The notes under the pieces were generated by a model. That model saw only the letters and a program-made list of their open reading frames with translations, was not told where the DNA came from and ran no database searches. A program made the translations under genes and the position numbers. A stretch of DNA of 64,000 bases from an uncultured Methanobrevibacter sp. (lineage in GTDB: Archaea > Methanobacteriota > Methanobacteria > Methanobacteriales > Methanobacteriaceae). Shown piece by piece: positions 33,552 to 41,226 of the stretch; position 1 is the first letter of the stretch; the number at the start of each line of letters is the position of its first letter. Where the stretch lies: assembly GCA_900318035.1 (NCBI GenBank), contig ONJC01000010.1, forward strand, positions 1-64,000, written 5' to 3'.

Positions 33552-33599
33552 AGGACTAATAAGAAAAGATATACTATTAATATATTATGAGGTGTAATT

Positions 33600-33866
33600 A
33601 TGTTTGTAGCAACATTAGATGGTATTTTTAAATATTCTGACCTTCCAGAAGAATATGAGCCATATGTGCAATTTAAAGCAACTATTGATAAAAGAAAACT
33701 CAAATCAAGTGATGAAATCGCAATTTTAAACATTGCGGGAACTTCAACTCATCATGTATTATTCTTAGATTCCTATTCCAGCACAGAAGAAATTGAAAAA
33801 GAATTAAAAGATGCTGATGCAAAAATCAATCACACTACTTTAAAAATTATAGGTGGACATTTATGA
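33600..33866 (+). CDS. Small conserved archaeal protein (DUF749 family likely)
   Basis: 88 aa: MFVATLDGIFKYSDLPEEYE, then a beta-rich core with DEIAILNIAGTSTHHVLFLD, and a C-terminal amphipathic helix. I associate this with DUF749, a small archaeal protein of unknown function. GAGGTG lies before the ATG. The stop overlaps the next ATG (ATGA). It heads a three-gene operon with the following DUF2096-like protein and a metallophosphoesterase. Confidence 0.65.
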   Translation: MFVATLDGIFKYSDLPEEYEPYVQFKATIDKRKLKSSDEIAILNIAGTSTHHVLFLDSYSSTEEIEKELKDADAKINHTTLKIIGGHL

Positions 33867-34399
33867 GTTTACCATCAGAACAAACCTGGTTAGTTCTTCA
33901 TCATCTCATTTCCGATTTAACTAAAAAAGGACATGAGATTCCTAGTGGAATTAACTCTGAGATGGGTTTAATAAGGTCTGCTGTCAGTTCATATAAAAGA
34001 GATCCGTCCCATCCTGATTTGATTAATGGTTTGGCTCAAGCTGAGATGTCTTTAAGCAATATTCAAGGTATTGTATTAACTATTGCAGAAGAAGAAGGAG
34101 ACGAATATGCTGATTATTGGCTTGATTTATTTAAGCAGGCCATGAAAGGTGAAGAAGTATTTGAATTCTCAAAATCCCGGTCAAAATTTTTAGTAAATGC
34201 ACCTCCTGGCCTAACATCAGGTAGGATAACTTTAAAGAAAGCATTAGCTGAAGAAAGAGTTCAAGAAATTGCAGAGTGGATTGGTCTTATTATTGAATTT
34301 GATGATGACAATACAATTCAGTTGCATGGAGACAAACCAGACCTTCAGGCAGGTTTGAAGGAAATGGGATCATTCTTTTTAGAACAACAAGGTGATTAG
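33863..34399 (+). CDS. DUF2096-like protein
   Basis: 178 aa, largely helical, begins SLPSEQTWLVLHHLISDLTK, with a conserved GLTSGRITLKKALAEERVQEI segment. I associate it with the archaeal family DUF2096; the function is unknown. The ATG overlaps the upstream stop. The following metallophosphoesterase starts at the first base after its stop, so all three genes are translationally coupled. No membrane helix or signal peptide. Confidence 0.6.
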   Translation: MSLPSEQTWLVLHHLISDLTKKGHEIPSGINSEMGLIRSAVSSYKRDPSHPDLINGLAQAEMSLSNIQGIVLTIAEEEGDEYADYWLDLFKQAMKGEEVFEFSKSRSKFLVNAPPGLTSGRITLKKALAEERVQEIAEWIGLIIEFDDDNTIQLHGDKPDLQAGLKEMGSFFLEQQGD

Positions 34400-35089
34400 A
34401 TGACTAAAATTTTAGCAATAAGTGATATTCACGGCGAAGAAAACGAAAATTTATATACATATTTAAAAAATAATGATATTGATTTGGTATTGATTCTCGG
34501 AGACATTACCGATTTTGGACCTTTGGAATTTGTAGGCACTTTCATTGATAAAGTGGCTGAATGTGATGTTGATGTAATAGCTATTCCTGGAAACTGTGAC
34601 CCTAAGGGTATTTGCAATGCCATTAATGAAGTTTCATTCTGTCTTCACAATAACATTATTGCTTATGGCGATGCAATATTGTTTGGATATGGCGGGTCCA
34701 ACGAAACCCCATTCAACACTCCTGGTGAAATCCAAGATAATAAAATCTATGGGGATGTTTATGAACTGTTAGCCAATTATGATTATGTATACAATGCTGA
34801 TGTTCCTAAGGTAAAAATATTGGTTACTCATGCTCCACCATATAATACTGAAGCGGATAAAATGGAAAATGGAGAACATGTGGGTAGTTCAGGAATCTTA
34901 AAATCAATTCATGAATTCGAACCTGAAATCAATGTTTGCGGACATATTCATGAAGCAAAATCTCTCAGTAAAATAGGAACAATTACTGATGTAGCAAATC
35001 CTGGTATGCTTAAAGATAATGGTGCTGTATTAATTGATGTTAAAGACGGCTCAAATTATGATATAAGCATAATTTCTTTAGATGAATAG
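34400..35089 (+). CDS. Calcineurin-like metallophosphoesterase
   Basis: 229 aa. All five family motifs are present: AISDIHGEEN, LGDITDFG, GNCDPKG, THAPPYNT and GHIHEAKS, which bind two metals. Fold is the YfcE/MJ0936-type phosphodiesterase used on cyclic nucleotides or RNA ends. Natural substrate is not known. The ATG follows the upstream stop directly. The gene ends at a T-rich stretch. Confidence 0.9.
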   Translation: MTKILAISDIHGEENENLYTYLKNNDIDLVLILGDITDFGPLEFVGTFIDKVAECDVDVIAIPGNCDPKGICNAINEVSFCLHNNIIAYGDAILFGYGGSNETPFNTPGEIQDNKIYGDVYELLANYDYVYNADVPKVKILVTHAPPYNTEADKMENGEHVGSSGILKSIHEFEPEINVCGHIHEAKSLSKIGTITDVANPGMLKDNGAVLIDVKDGSNYDISIISLDE

Positions 35090-35198
35090 AATTCATCTTT
35101 ACTTTTTTTATTTTTTTTCCACATCTCAAAATCAAATAACAAATTTTATTTAATATTACTTTAAAATATCTAATCATATTTAAGCCAATGGTGTTATT

Positions 35199-36131
35199 AT
35201 GATTTGGATTACTAGTGATGTTGACGGTAATGTCTATAAAGAACCATTTTCTAAAGGAATTTTGTCACGTTCACTTAATATTTCAGATATTGGTGCTCAA
35301 AAAGCTCATGAAATTGCATGTGATATTGAAATGGAGTTAATTGAAAATAGAGTTACCGAAATTCCTAGTTATGAATTGGCTGAGGTGATTTTAACTCACC
35401 TTGAAAAAATTGATTCTAGCATAGCCAAAAAATATAAAAATTGGAGATCCCTCAGGACTTCCGAAAAACCTCTTATTATTCTTATAGGTGGAGCTTCCGG
35501 TGTAGGTACTTCATCCATGGCTTTTGAACTTGCAAACAGGCTCAGATTAAAGAATCTCATTAGCACTGATATGATTCGGGAAGTAATGCGTAAAATGCTT
35601 TCCAAAGATTTAAGCCCTGTTATTCACAAATCAAGTTTTGATGCTTATGAAAGCATTAGGACAACATCAATTAGTATAGACAATGTCATTGAAGGGTTTG
35701 TCAGTCATGTGGATGTTGTTAATGTGGGTATTGAGGCAATTATTGAACGGTCTGTAAAAGAAGGTATCAGCATTATCATTGAAGGGGTTCACGTTGTTCC
35801 AGGATTTATTAAGCCCGATTTAATGGAAAACAATAATATTATCATCTTTACATTAACAGTTGATGATGAGGAATCTCACAAACAGAGATTCTATTCAAGA
35901 TGCAGGCAGCCTTGGGTAAAAAGGTCACTTGAGAAATATATGGACAATTTCGATGCGATAAGGAAAACTCAAAAATTCCTAAAGCAACAGGCAACAATTA
36001 ATGATTCTCGTATTATTGACAATAGGGATATTAATAAAACCATTGATATTATGGTAAATGATATTCTTGATAAATTTGGAGGTGTGGATAATGTTGAGCA
36101 ACAAAAAAGTAAAAGACATAATGACTACTAA
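35199..36131 (+). CDS. 2-phosphoglycerate kinase
   Basis: 310 aa. Residues 1-95 form an ATP-cone-like domain (NVYKEPFSKGILSRSLNISDI). A P-loop kinase domain follows: IILIGGASGVGTSSMAFELANRL (GGASGVGTSS Walker A), then STDMIREVMRKML and IIIEGVHVVPGFI. Such enzymes phosphorylate 2-phosphoglycerate to 2,3-bisphosphoglycerate, the first step to cyclic 2,3-bisphosphoglycerate, a phosphate and energy store and thermoprotectant in Methanobacteriales. ATGGTG precedes the start. The CBS gene begins 41 bases before this gene ends. Confidence 0.85.
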   Translation: MIWITSDVDGNVYKEPFSKGILSRSLNISDIGAQKAHEIACDIEMELIENRVTEIPSYELAEVILTHLEKIDSSIAKKYKNWRSLRTSEKPLIILIGGASGVGTSSMAFELANRLRLKNLISTDMIREVMRKMLSKDLSPVIHKSSFDAYESIRTTSISIDNVIEGFVSHVDVVNVGIEAIIERSVKEGISIIIEGVHVVPGFIKPDLMENNNIIIFTLTVDDEESHKQRFYSRCRQPWVKRSLEKYMDNFDAIRKTQKFLKQQATINDSRIIDNRDINKTIDIMVNDILDKFGGVDNVEQQKSKRHNDY

Positions 36132-36483
36132 TGTTATTACAACAACAGGTGATATTGATGTTGTATATGCATTTGAAAAGTTGATGGAACATAAAATTAG
36201 CTCTCTTCCTGTTTTGGAAGGGGATGAATTAGTTGGTATTATTACTGCAACTGATGTGGGCCATAATTTGATTTTGGACAAATATGAATTGGGAACAAGT
36301 GTGAATGAAATTATGATAACATCTGTCATTACTGTTTCTCCTGAAGACAGTGTTGAAGATGCAATTAAAATTATGAAAGAAGGTGTTTCATCATCAGGTA
36401 TTTTAAATCAGCTTCCAGTAGTTGAAAATGGAAAATTGATAGGTATTATTTCTGATGGGGATATTATTCAAGAAATTTTCTAA
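36091..36483 (+). CDS. CBS-pair domain protein
   Basis: 130 aa with two CBS motifs: VKDIMTTNVITTTGDIDVVY to VGIITATDVG, then VNEIMITSVITVSPEDSVED to IGIISDGDIIQ. CBS pairs bind adenine nucleotides (AMP, ATP or SAM) and act as energy or ligand sensors. The start with GGAGGTG 4-6 bases upstream is preferred to an upstream ATG (36058) that would overlap the kinase further. It overlaps the kinase by 41 bases in another frame, so a linked role in energy-state control is plausible. Confidence 0.9.
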   Translation: MLSNKKVKDIMTTNVITTTGDIDVVYAFEKLMEHKISSLPVLEGDELVGIITATDVGHNLILDKYELGTSVNEIMITSVITVSPEDSVEDAIKIMKEGVSSSGILNQLPVVENGKLIGIISDGDIIQEIF

Positions 36484-36631
36484 TTTTACTTATTAATTTT
36501 TTTTATTTTTATTTTTAAGTCTTTTTTATTGAGTTACTATAATTTGATTTTTTTCTTAGAATAGGAAATTGTCCAGTATTTATTCATTACAGTAAAAATT
36601 TTTTATTCCAGTAAATGGTTTTTTGGTAACA

Positions 36632-36640
36632 TTTATATAA
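36632..36640 (+). promoter_or_regulatory. TATA box of 7S RNA
   Basis: TTTATATAA, about 25 bp before the inferred 5' end of the 7S RNA. It is a strong consensus box for a stable RNA. Confidence 0.6.
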
Positions 36641-36660
36641 TATTAAATGCATACATTATT

Positions 36661-36933
36661 AGTGGCTAGACTGGAGGGTTAGGGGTCCTCTGTAAGCACA
36701 CACCCCCTTTGGTGCAGTCGAAGTTCAAAAGGCGGCTTTTTGATGAAATATGAGCCTAGAAAAACAGCATAGAAACCTCGTCCTGCAGGATTGGTGGTGG
36801 TGAAATTTTTACTGGAGGGTAAAAATCAGTCATCTTCGGTATAGGAACGGGTCAGGCCCGGAAGGGAGCAGCTTTACTATTAACATTTCAATGCTTGCAG
36901 AATCCCGGGGTGGAGTTGGGTTTTTAGATCACT
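36661..36933 (+). ncRNA. ffs: Signal recognition particle (7S) RNA
   Basis: About 270 nt. It holds the universally conserved SRP54-binding loop: GTCAGGCCCGGAAGGGAGCA near 36850-36872. The 5' region starts AGTGGCTAGACTGGAGGGTT, the archaeal 7S start, with CACT at the 3' end (36930-36933) pairing to AGTG at 36661. It carries ribosomes to the membrane with SRP54 and SRP19. The exact ends are estimated. Confidence 0.9.
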
Positions 36934-36988
36934 TATATTTTTGAGATTAGTCCACTTTTGAACATGCCGCTTAATGAAAATAATTAAG

Positions 36989-36998
36989 TTTATAAATA
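36989..36998 (+). promoter_or_regulatory. TATA box of tRNA-Ser
   Basis: TTTATAAATA about 40 bp upstream of the mature 5' end of the tRNA, leaving a short 5' leader for RNase P. Confidence 0.5.
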
Positions 36999-37036
36999 AG
37001 TTTGTACATATAATTTATTATACTGTTTTTTATCAT

Positions 37037-37120
37037 GTCGGGATGGCCCAGCCTGGTACGGCGTCGGACTGCTAATCCGATGGTCTTATGACCACCCGGG
37101 TTCAAATCCCGGTCCCGGCG
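37037..37120 (+). tRNA. tRNA-Ser (anticodon GCT)
   Basis: 84 nt. Acceptor arms GTCGGGA and TCCCGGC pair fully, with G as discriminator base. The anticodon loop CTGCTAA gives anticodon GCT (reads AGC and AGU serine codons). A long variable arm (TGGTCTTATGACCA) is the class II mark of serine tRNA. T-arm CCGGGTTCAAATCCCGG is perfect. No CCA is encoded. Confidence 0.95.
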
Positions 37121-37130
37121 TTTTTAATAT

Positions 37131-38036
37131 TTAAATATCTATTTCTTGGTCATGGTCGTAGTCTAATCCGATAGGGCAGGCATGAATCATAACATATTTC
37201 ACTTCAGGTATTTCTCTGATGATATTGTTTTGAACCATATGGACAATTTTATGGGATTCATCCAGTGTCATGTTTCCGTCAAGTTCAATGTGCAGTGTCA
37301 CGGTGGCATAGGACCCCAAATAGTCGACTTTTATATTGTGGGGATTTTTAACCTGAGGTGTTTCATTTGCAACTCGTTTTATATTTTCTATGAACTCCTT
37401 TGAAGGAACCTTTCCCATAATGTTGTCAATATTTTCCTTTCCGATTTCATAAGCAGTTCTTAAAATCAAACCTCCAATTACAAATGCAATTATGGGATCC
37501 AATATGGGATAGCCAATATTGGATACAACAACTCCAACAAGTATTGCAATTGAAGAAAAGATATCTGTTCTTTGATGTTTTCCATCTGCAACAATTGCAG
37601 GGCTTTTAATTGATTTTCCTAAATTAATCACGTATTCACTAACGCCAAAATTGACAATTATGCCGAAAAAAGCCATCACTGCCGCCAGTGTTTCCGGAAT
37701 GATTATCAATGAAGGATTCAATATTTTTTCAACGGCTCCCTGCATGATTTCCCAGGCTACAACCACTAAAAATACAACAATCACTAATCCACTGATTGCT
37801 TCTGCCCGTCCATGTCCTATTGGATGCTCTTCATCAGCGGGTTTCTGTCCAAAATAAAAGCCAACATAAGCAATAATTGATGTAACTACGTCAGATAAGG
37901 TATGTGCTCCTTCAGAAACCAATGCATAACTTCCTGACATCAGTCCAACAGCAATATTCAAAACAGTTAATATGCAATTTGCCGTTATTGCAACAATTGC
38001 TGCTTTTTTTCCACCTTTTTGGCGAAATTCATCCAT
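37131..38036 (-). CDS. Cation diffusion facilitator (CDF) transporter
   Basis: 301 aa. Six membrane helices in residues 10-205 and a cytosolic C-terminal domain (VKNPHNIKVDYLGSYATVTL, HIELDGNMTLDESHKIVH). Metal-site motifs: SEGAHTLSDV in helix 2 and ADGKHQRTD in helix 5. CDF proteins export Zn2+, Fe2+, Mn2+ or Co2+ by H+ antiport. The substrate here is not clear. The start overlaps the end of the aminotransferase gene by 8 bases, so the two are coupled. Confidence 0.92.
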   Translation of the reverse strand: MDEFRQKGGKKAAIVAITANCILTVLNIAVGLMSGSYALVSEGAHTLSDVVTSIIAYVGFYFGQKPADEEHPIGHGRAEAISGLVIVVFLVVVAWEIMQGAVEKILNPSLIIIPETLAAVMAFFGIIVNFGVSEYVINLGKSIKSPAIVADGKHQRTDIFSSIAILVGVVVSNIGYPILDPIIAFVIGGLILRTAYEIGKENIDNIMGKVPSKEFIENIKRVANETPQVKNPHNIKVDYLGSYATVTLHIELDGNMTLDESHKIVHMVQNNIIREIPEVKYVMIHACPIGLDYDHDQEIDI

Positions 38037-39147
38037 TCACAACACGCTCTTCCAAAATATCCATTGCCTTTTCAATGTTTTCATAGGAATTTGCATAGGA
38101 CATACGTACATGGCCCTGTCCGTTAGCTCCAAATGCCGCACCAGGAACGGTTATGACTCCGGCATTTGCGGCTTTTTTAACAAAATCTTCATCTTCTATT
38201 TTAGGGAAAACATAAAATGCCCCTTCTGCATTAACGGTTTCATAGCCCATTTCATTCAAACGTGAAACAATCAGGTTTCTTCTGTTTTTAAATTCGCTGA
38301 CCATTTTTTCTACTTCGTCTTGTGGGCCGGTCAATGCTTCATAGGCTCCTCTCTGTGATGTTGTACTTGCACATGCGATGTTGTACTGGTGCACTTTCAG
38401 AAGTTCCTCGGTCAATATTTCATTGGCGGTTAGATATCCTATTCTCAGGCCTGTCATTGCATATGTTTTTGAAAATCCATTAAGTGTTATTACGTTATCA
38501 CTATATTTTGCCGGAGAGTAATGTTTTTTGTCATAAATTATTTTTTCATAAATTTCATCGGATATGATTAAAAAATTGTTATCCATTGACAAATCGGCAA
38601 TGGCTTTGATATCTTCTTTTTCCATAACTGCTCCGGTTGGGTTAGATGGGGAATTTAAGATAATTGCTTTTGTATTTTTTGTTATTTTTTCACTAACGTC
38701 ATCTGCCTTTAATTTAAACTCATTTTCCATTTTACAATCAACAGGAACAATGTCTCCTCCAGCTATTTTCACACATGCCTCGTATGATAAAAAGCCAGGA
38801 TCTGGAAGAATCACTTCATCTCCCTTTTCAATAAATGCCTGGGTACATATAAATAATGCTTCACTGGCTCCTGCAGTAACGAGTATGTTATCTGGATGGG
38901 TGTTTATTCCATTTTCTTTTTTAAATTTTTTAACAATTTCTTCTCTTAACTCAATGATCCCTTTATTGGATGTGTAATGGGTATCATTTTCATCAATTGA
39001 TTCTTTCATTGCTGTTTTAATATTTTCAGGAACATTAAAATCAGGCTCTCCAATTCCCAGGTTTATTGCATCCGGATTTGTCACTTCAAACATTTTTCTT
39101 ATCTGTGATAATTCAATTGATTTTATTCTACTTGCTGGATTTATCAT
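38029..39147 (-). CDS. PLP-dependent aminotransferase (aspartate aminotransferase family)
   Basis: 372 aa, class I aminotransferase. It has NLGIGEPDFNVPENIK, YTSNKGIIELREEI, LNSPSNPTGAVME and the PLP-lysine motif TLNGFSKTYAMTGLRIGYL. The usual reaction is amino-group exchange between aspartate (or another amino acid) and 2-oxoglutarate. Broad specificity, so the exact substrate (Asp, aromatic or alanine) cannot be assigned. GAGGTAA precedes the ATG, and a tandem TATATATTA promoter-like stretch lies upstream. It is followed by a CDF transporter, without a clear functional link. Confidence 0.9.
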   Translation of the reverse strand: MINPASRIKSIELSQIRKMFEVTNPDAINLGIGEPDFNVPENIKTAMKESIDENDTHYTSNKGIIELREEIVKKFKKENGINTHPDNILVTAGASEALFICTQAFIEKGDEVILPDPGFLSYEACVKIAGGDIVPVDCKMENEFKLKADDVSEKITKNTKAIILNSPSNPTGAVMEKEDIKAIADLSMDNNFLIISDEIYEKIIYDKKHYSPAKYSDNVITLNGFSKTYAMTGLRIGYLTANEILTEELLKVHQYNIACASTTSQRGAYEALTGPQDEVEKMVSEFKNRRNLIVSRLNEMGYETVNAEGAFYVFPKIEDEDFVKKAANAGVITVPGAAFGANGQGHVRMSYANSYENIEKAMDILEERVVNG

Positions 39148-39207
39148 AAATTTACCTCACTATATATTATTATATATTATTATAGTAAAAATTATTTTTT
39201 CTAGTAA

Positions 39208-40788
39208 TTATTTTTTACAGCTTCCACAGTTGTAGCATGGGGATTCTTCACACCATGGAGTCTGCCTTAAATTTGTCAGTTTGTTGTTTTCTATTTTCAG
39301 AAATTTTTCATTTATGCCAACATCAATATTTGCCCAGGGCAATTCATCGTCGATTTCATAATGGGGTACTTTTTCTCTCCATTCCTTTAGTGGGGGTTTT
39401 TTTGTAAGGGACTTTTCAATAAGTTCCCCAACGTCTCTATTTCCACAAGACAGTATATACTGAACCAATCCTTTTTTAGGGCTTTCACATTTTATATTGT
39501 ATTTTTTCATCTCCCGTGTGATATATCTGGTTTTCTTTTTAATGTCTTTAAAATCATAGCCTTCCCATTGAAGTGGAGTGTGTGGTTTTGGAATAATAGG
39601 GTTGACGCTGAATTTCACATTTTTTATGTTATTGTGCATGTTGGCTATTTTTTTCATATAGTCCACCAACTCCTCAATGTCGTCCATACTTTCATTAGGT
39701 ATTCCAATTAGGAAATACAATTTGATTTTAAAGTCAAGTTCAACTGCATCTTTGATTACGCTGAAAATCTTGTCATCGGGAATGTCCTTATTTATTACCT
39801 TTCTAAGTTTTGCAATTGATTCCGGGGCAAGGGTTATTGTTTTAAGTCCGCTCCTTTTCAATGTTTCCAGCGTATCACGTGTTATGGATTCGATTCTAAG
39901 GGATGGAGTTGAAATTTGGAATCCCTCTTTTTCAAGTTTTGACGTTAACATTTCAAGCTGGCTGTAATCAGAAACTGCAGCACCTATAAGCGTAATTTTA
40001 TTCAGTCCTGTTTTTTTCCTGGTCTCAATTGCAATGTCAATTAGCTTTTCATGATTTGTTTCCCTCATTGGACGATAGATGTATCCTGCCATACAGAACC
40101 TGCATCCTCTTGTGCATCCTCTTGAAACGTTCAGCATTATGGTATTGTTAAAGACTGTCTGGTAATCCTCATCATCACTTTTGCTGATAACCGGCTGAGT
40201 GATGTGATAAATATTGTCCATATTCTCTATAATGGATATTTTTGTTTTGTTATTGTATTCGGGAATATAGATTCCCTGAATTTTCAGATATCTCCTGAAT
40301 TCCTTTTTAGAATTTTTATATTCGTCAATAAACTCATTTAGGGTGTTTTCTCCTTCGCCTATTATGAAGATATCAATATAATCTGATAATGGAAGAGGAT
40401 TTGCTGTTGGGCAGGGACCTCCTGCGATGATTAGCGGATCATCTTCTCCACGGTCTTCTCTTTTAAGAGGAATATCTGATTTTTTAAGCATTTTCAGAAC
40501 ATTGAAGTAGTCTTCCTCAAATTGCAGGGTAAAGCTGATGATGTCGAAATATTTTAAGGGAGTATTTGATTCTATTGATTTTTCATGGGGATAAATTATT
40601 CTTTCACACCATGTGTCTTCACGCTCATTAATCTGGTTGTATAATATGTTATAACCTAGTGAAGACATTGCGGTATTATAAATATTGGGATAGCAAAGAC
40701 CAAAATGAACATCTACCTGTTTGTGATTTTTAATGAATGTATTCTTTTCATATAACATGCTATCAGCTTTTTTTTGAAAAATCGTCAT
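39208..40788 (-). CDS. Radical SAM protein with B12-binding-like N-terminus
   Basis: 526 aa. Residues 1-195 look like a degenerate cobalamin-binding domain (VHFGLCYPNIYNTAMSSLG, LIIAGGPCPTANPLPLSDYI). The radical SAM core starts with SRGCTRGCRFCMAG (CxxxCxxC) around 235, followed by KTGLNKITLIGAAVSD and LAPESIAKLRKVI. A C-terminal CYNCGSCKK tail, together with CEESP, may hold another cluster. It belongs to the TIGR03960-like radical SAM proteins, which are uncharacterised. The start has no good ribosome binding site, and a later ATG (about residue 11) is possible. Confidence 0.82.
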   Translation of the reverse strand: MTIFQKKADSMLYEKNTFIKNHKQVDVHFGLCYPNIYNTAMSSLGYNILYNQINEREDTWCERIIYPHEKSIESNTPLKYFDIISFTLQFEEDYFNVLKMLKKSDIPLKREDRGEDDPLIIAGGPCPTANPLPLSDYIDIFIIGEGENTLNEFIDEYKNSKKEFRRYLKIQGIYIPEYNNKTKISIIENMDNIYHITQPVISKSDDEDYQTVFNNTIMLNVSRGCTRGCRFCMAGYIYRPMRETNHEKLIDIAIETRKKTGLNKITLIGAAVSDYSQLEMLTSKLEKEGFQISTPSLRIESITRDTLETLKRSGLKTITLAPESIAKLRKVINKDIPDDKIFSVIKDAVELDFKIKLYFLIGIPNESMDDIEELVDYMKKIANMHNNIKNVKFSVNPIIPKPHTPLQWEGYDFKDIKKKTRYITREMKKYNIKCESPKKGLVQYILSCGNRDVGELIEKSLTKKPPLKEWREKVPHYEIDDELPWANIDVGINEKFLKIENNKLTNLRQTPWCEESPCYNCGSCKK

Positions 40789-41106
40789 ATTTTTATTTTT
40801 TCATTATTTTTCTTTATTTGCAGCATAATTGTTTTTAATCAAATCATTTTTAGAATTTGACACAATTTATTATTGAATTTTTCTATAACTGGGTTAAATA
40901 TATCTATTTTTATTATAAAAGAATAATTTTTCAAACTGATATTTTTCATCGTTCAAAAAAATTTTTATTTCAGATTCAAACTATTTAATCTTATATTATT
41001 TTATTTCCTTTTAAATTTTCTTTTATTTTAATTTTATATATGATTTCTATCTTTTTTTATTAATTTGCTTTATTTTATGTTGTTTTTCAATTTTTTAAGT
41101 TTTAAA
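40789..41106. other. AT-rich intergenic stretch
   Basis: About 320 bp of very AT-rich sequence rich in poly-T and poly-A runs. No ORF, tRNA or conserved hairpin seen. It separates the radical SAM gene from the promoter of the large secreted protein and may hold the divergent promoter of the former. Confidence 0.5.
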
Positions 41107-41216
41107 AACATTTATATAATATTAAAATATATCTTTATCCACTCATTATGAAATACTATATTTTAGTATATATCATATTTTACTATAAAATTTTCGTAAT
41201 GAGAACCAAGAGGTGG
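41107..41216 (+). promoter_or_regulatory. Promoter, folded leader and RBS of the large secreted protein
   Basis: TATA box AACATTTATATAATATT (41107-41123). After the expected start, CTCATTATG (41142-41150) pairs with CGTAATGAG (41195-41203) with one G-U pair, and inside it ATACTA/TAGTAT forms a smaller hairpin. AGAGGTGG (41209-41216) is the ribosome binding site directly beyond the outer stem. Confidence 0.55.
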
Positions 41217-41226
41217 AAAAATTTCG

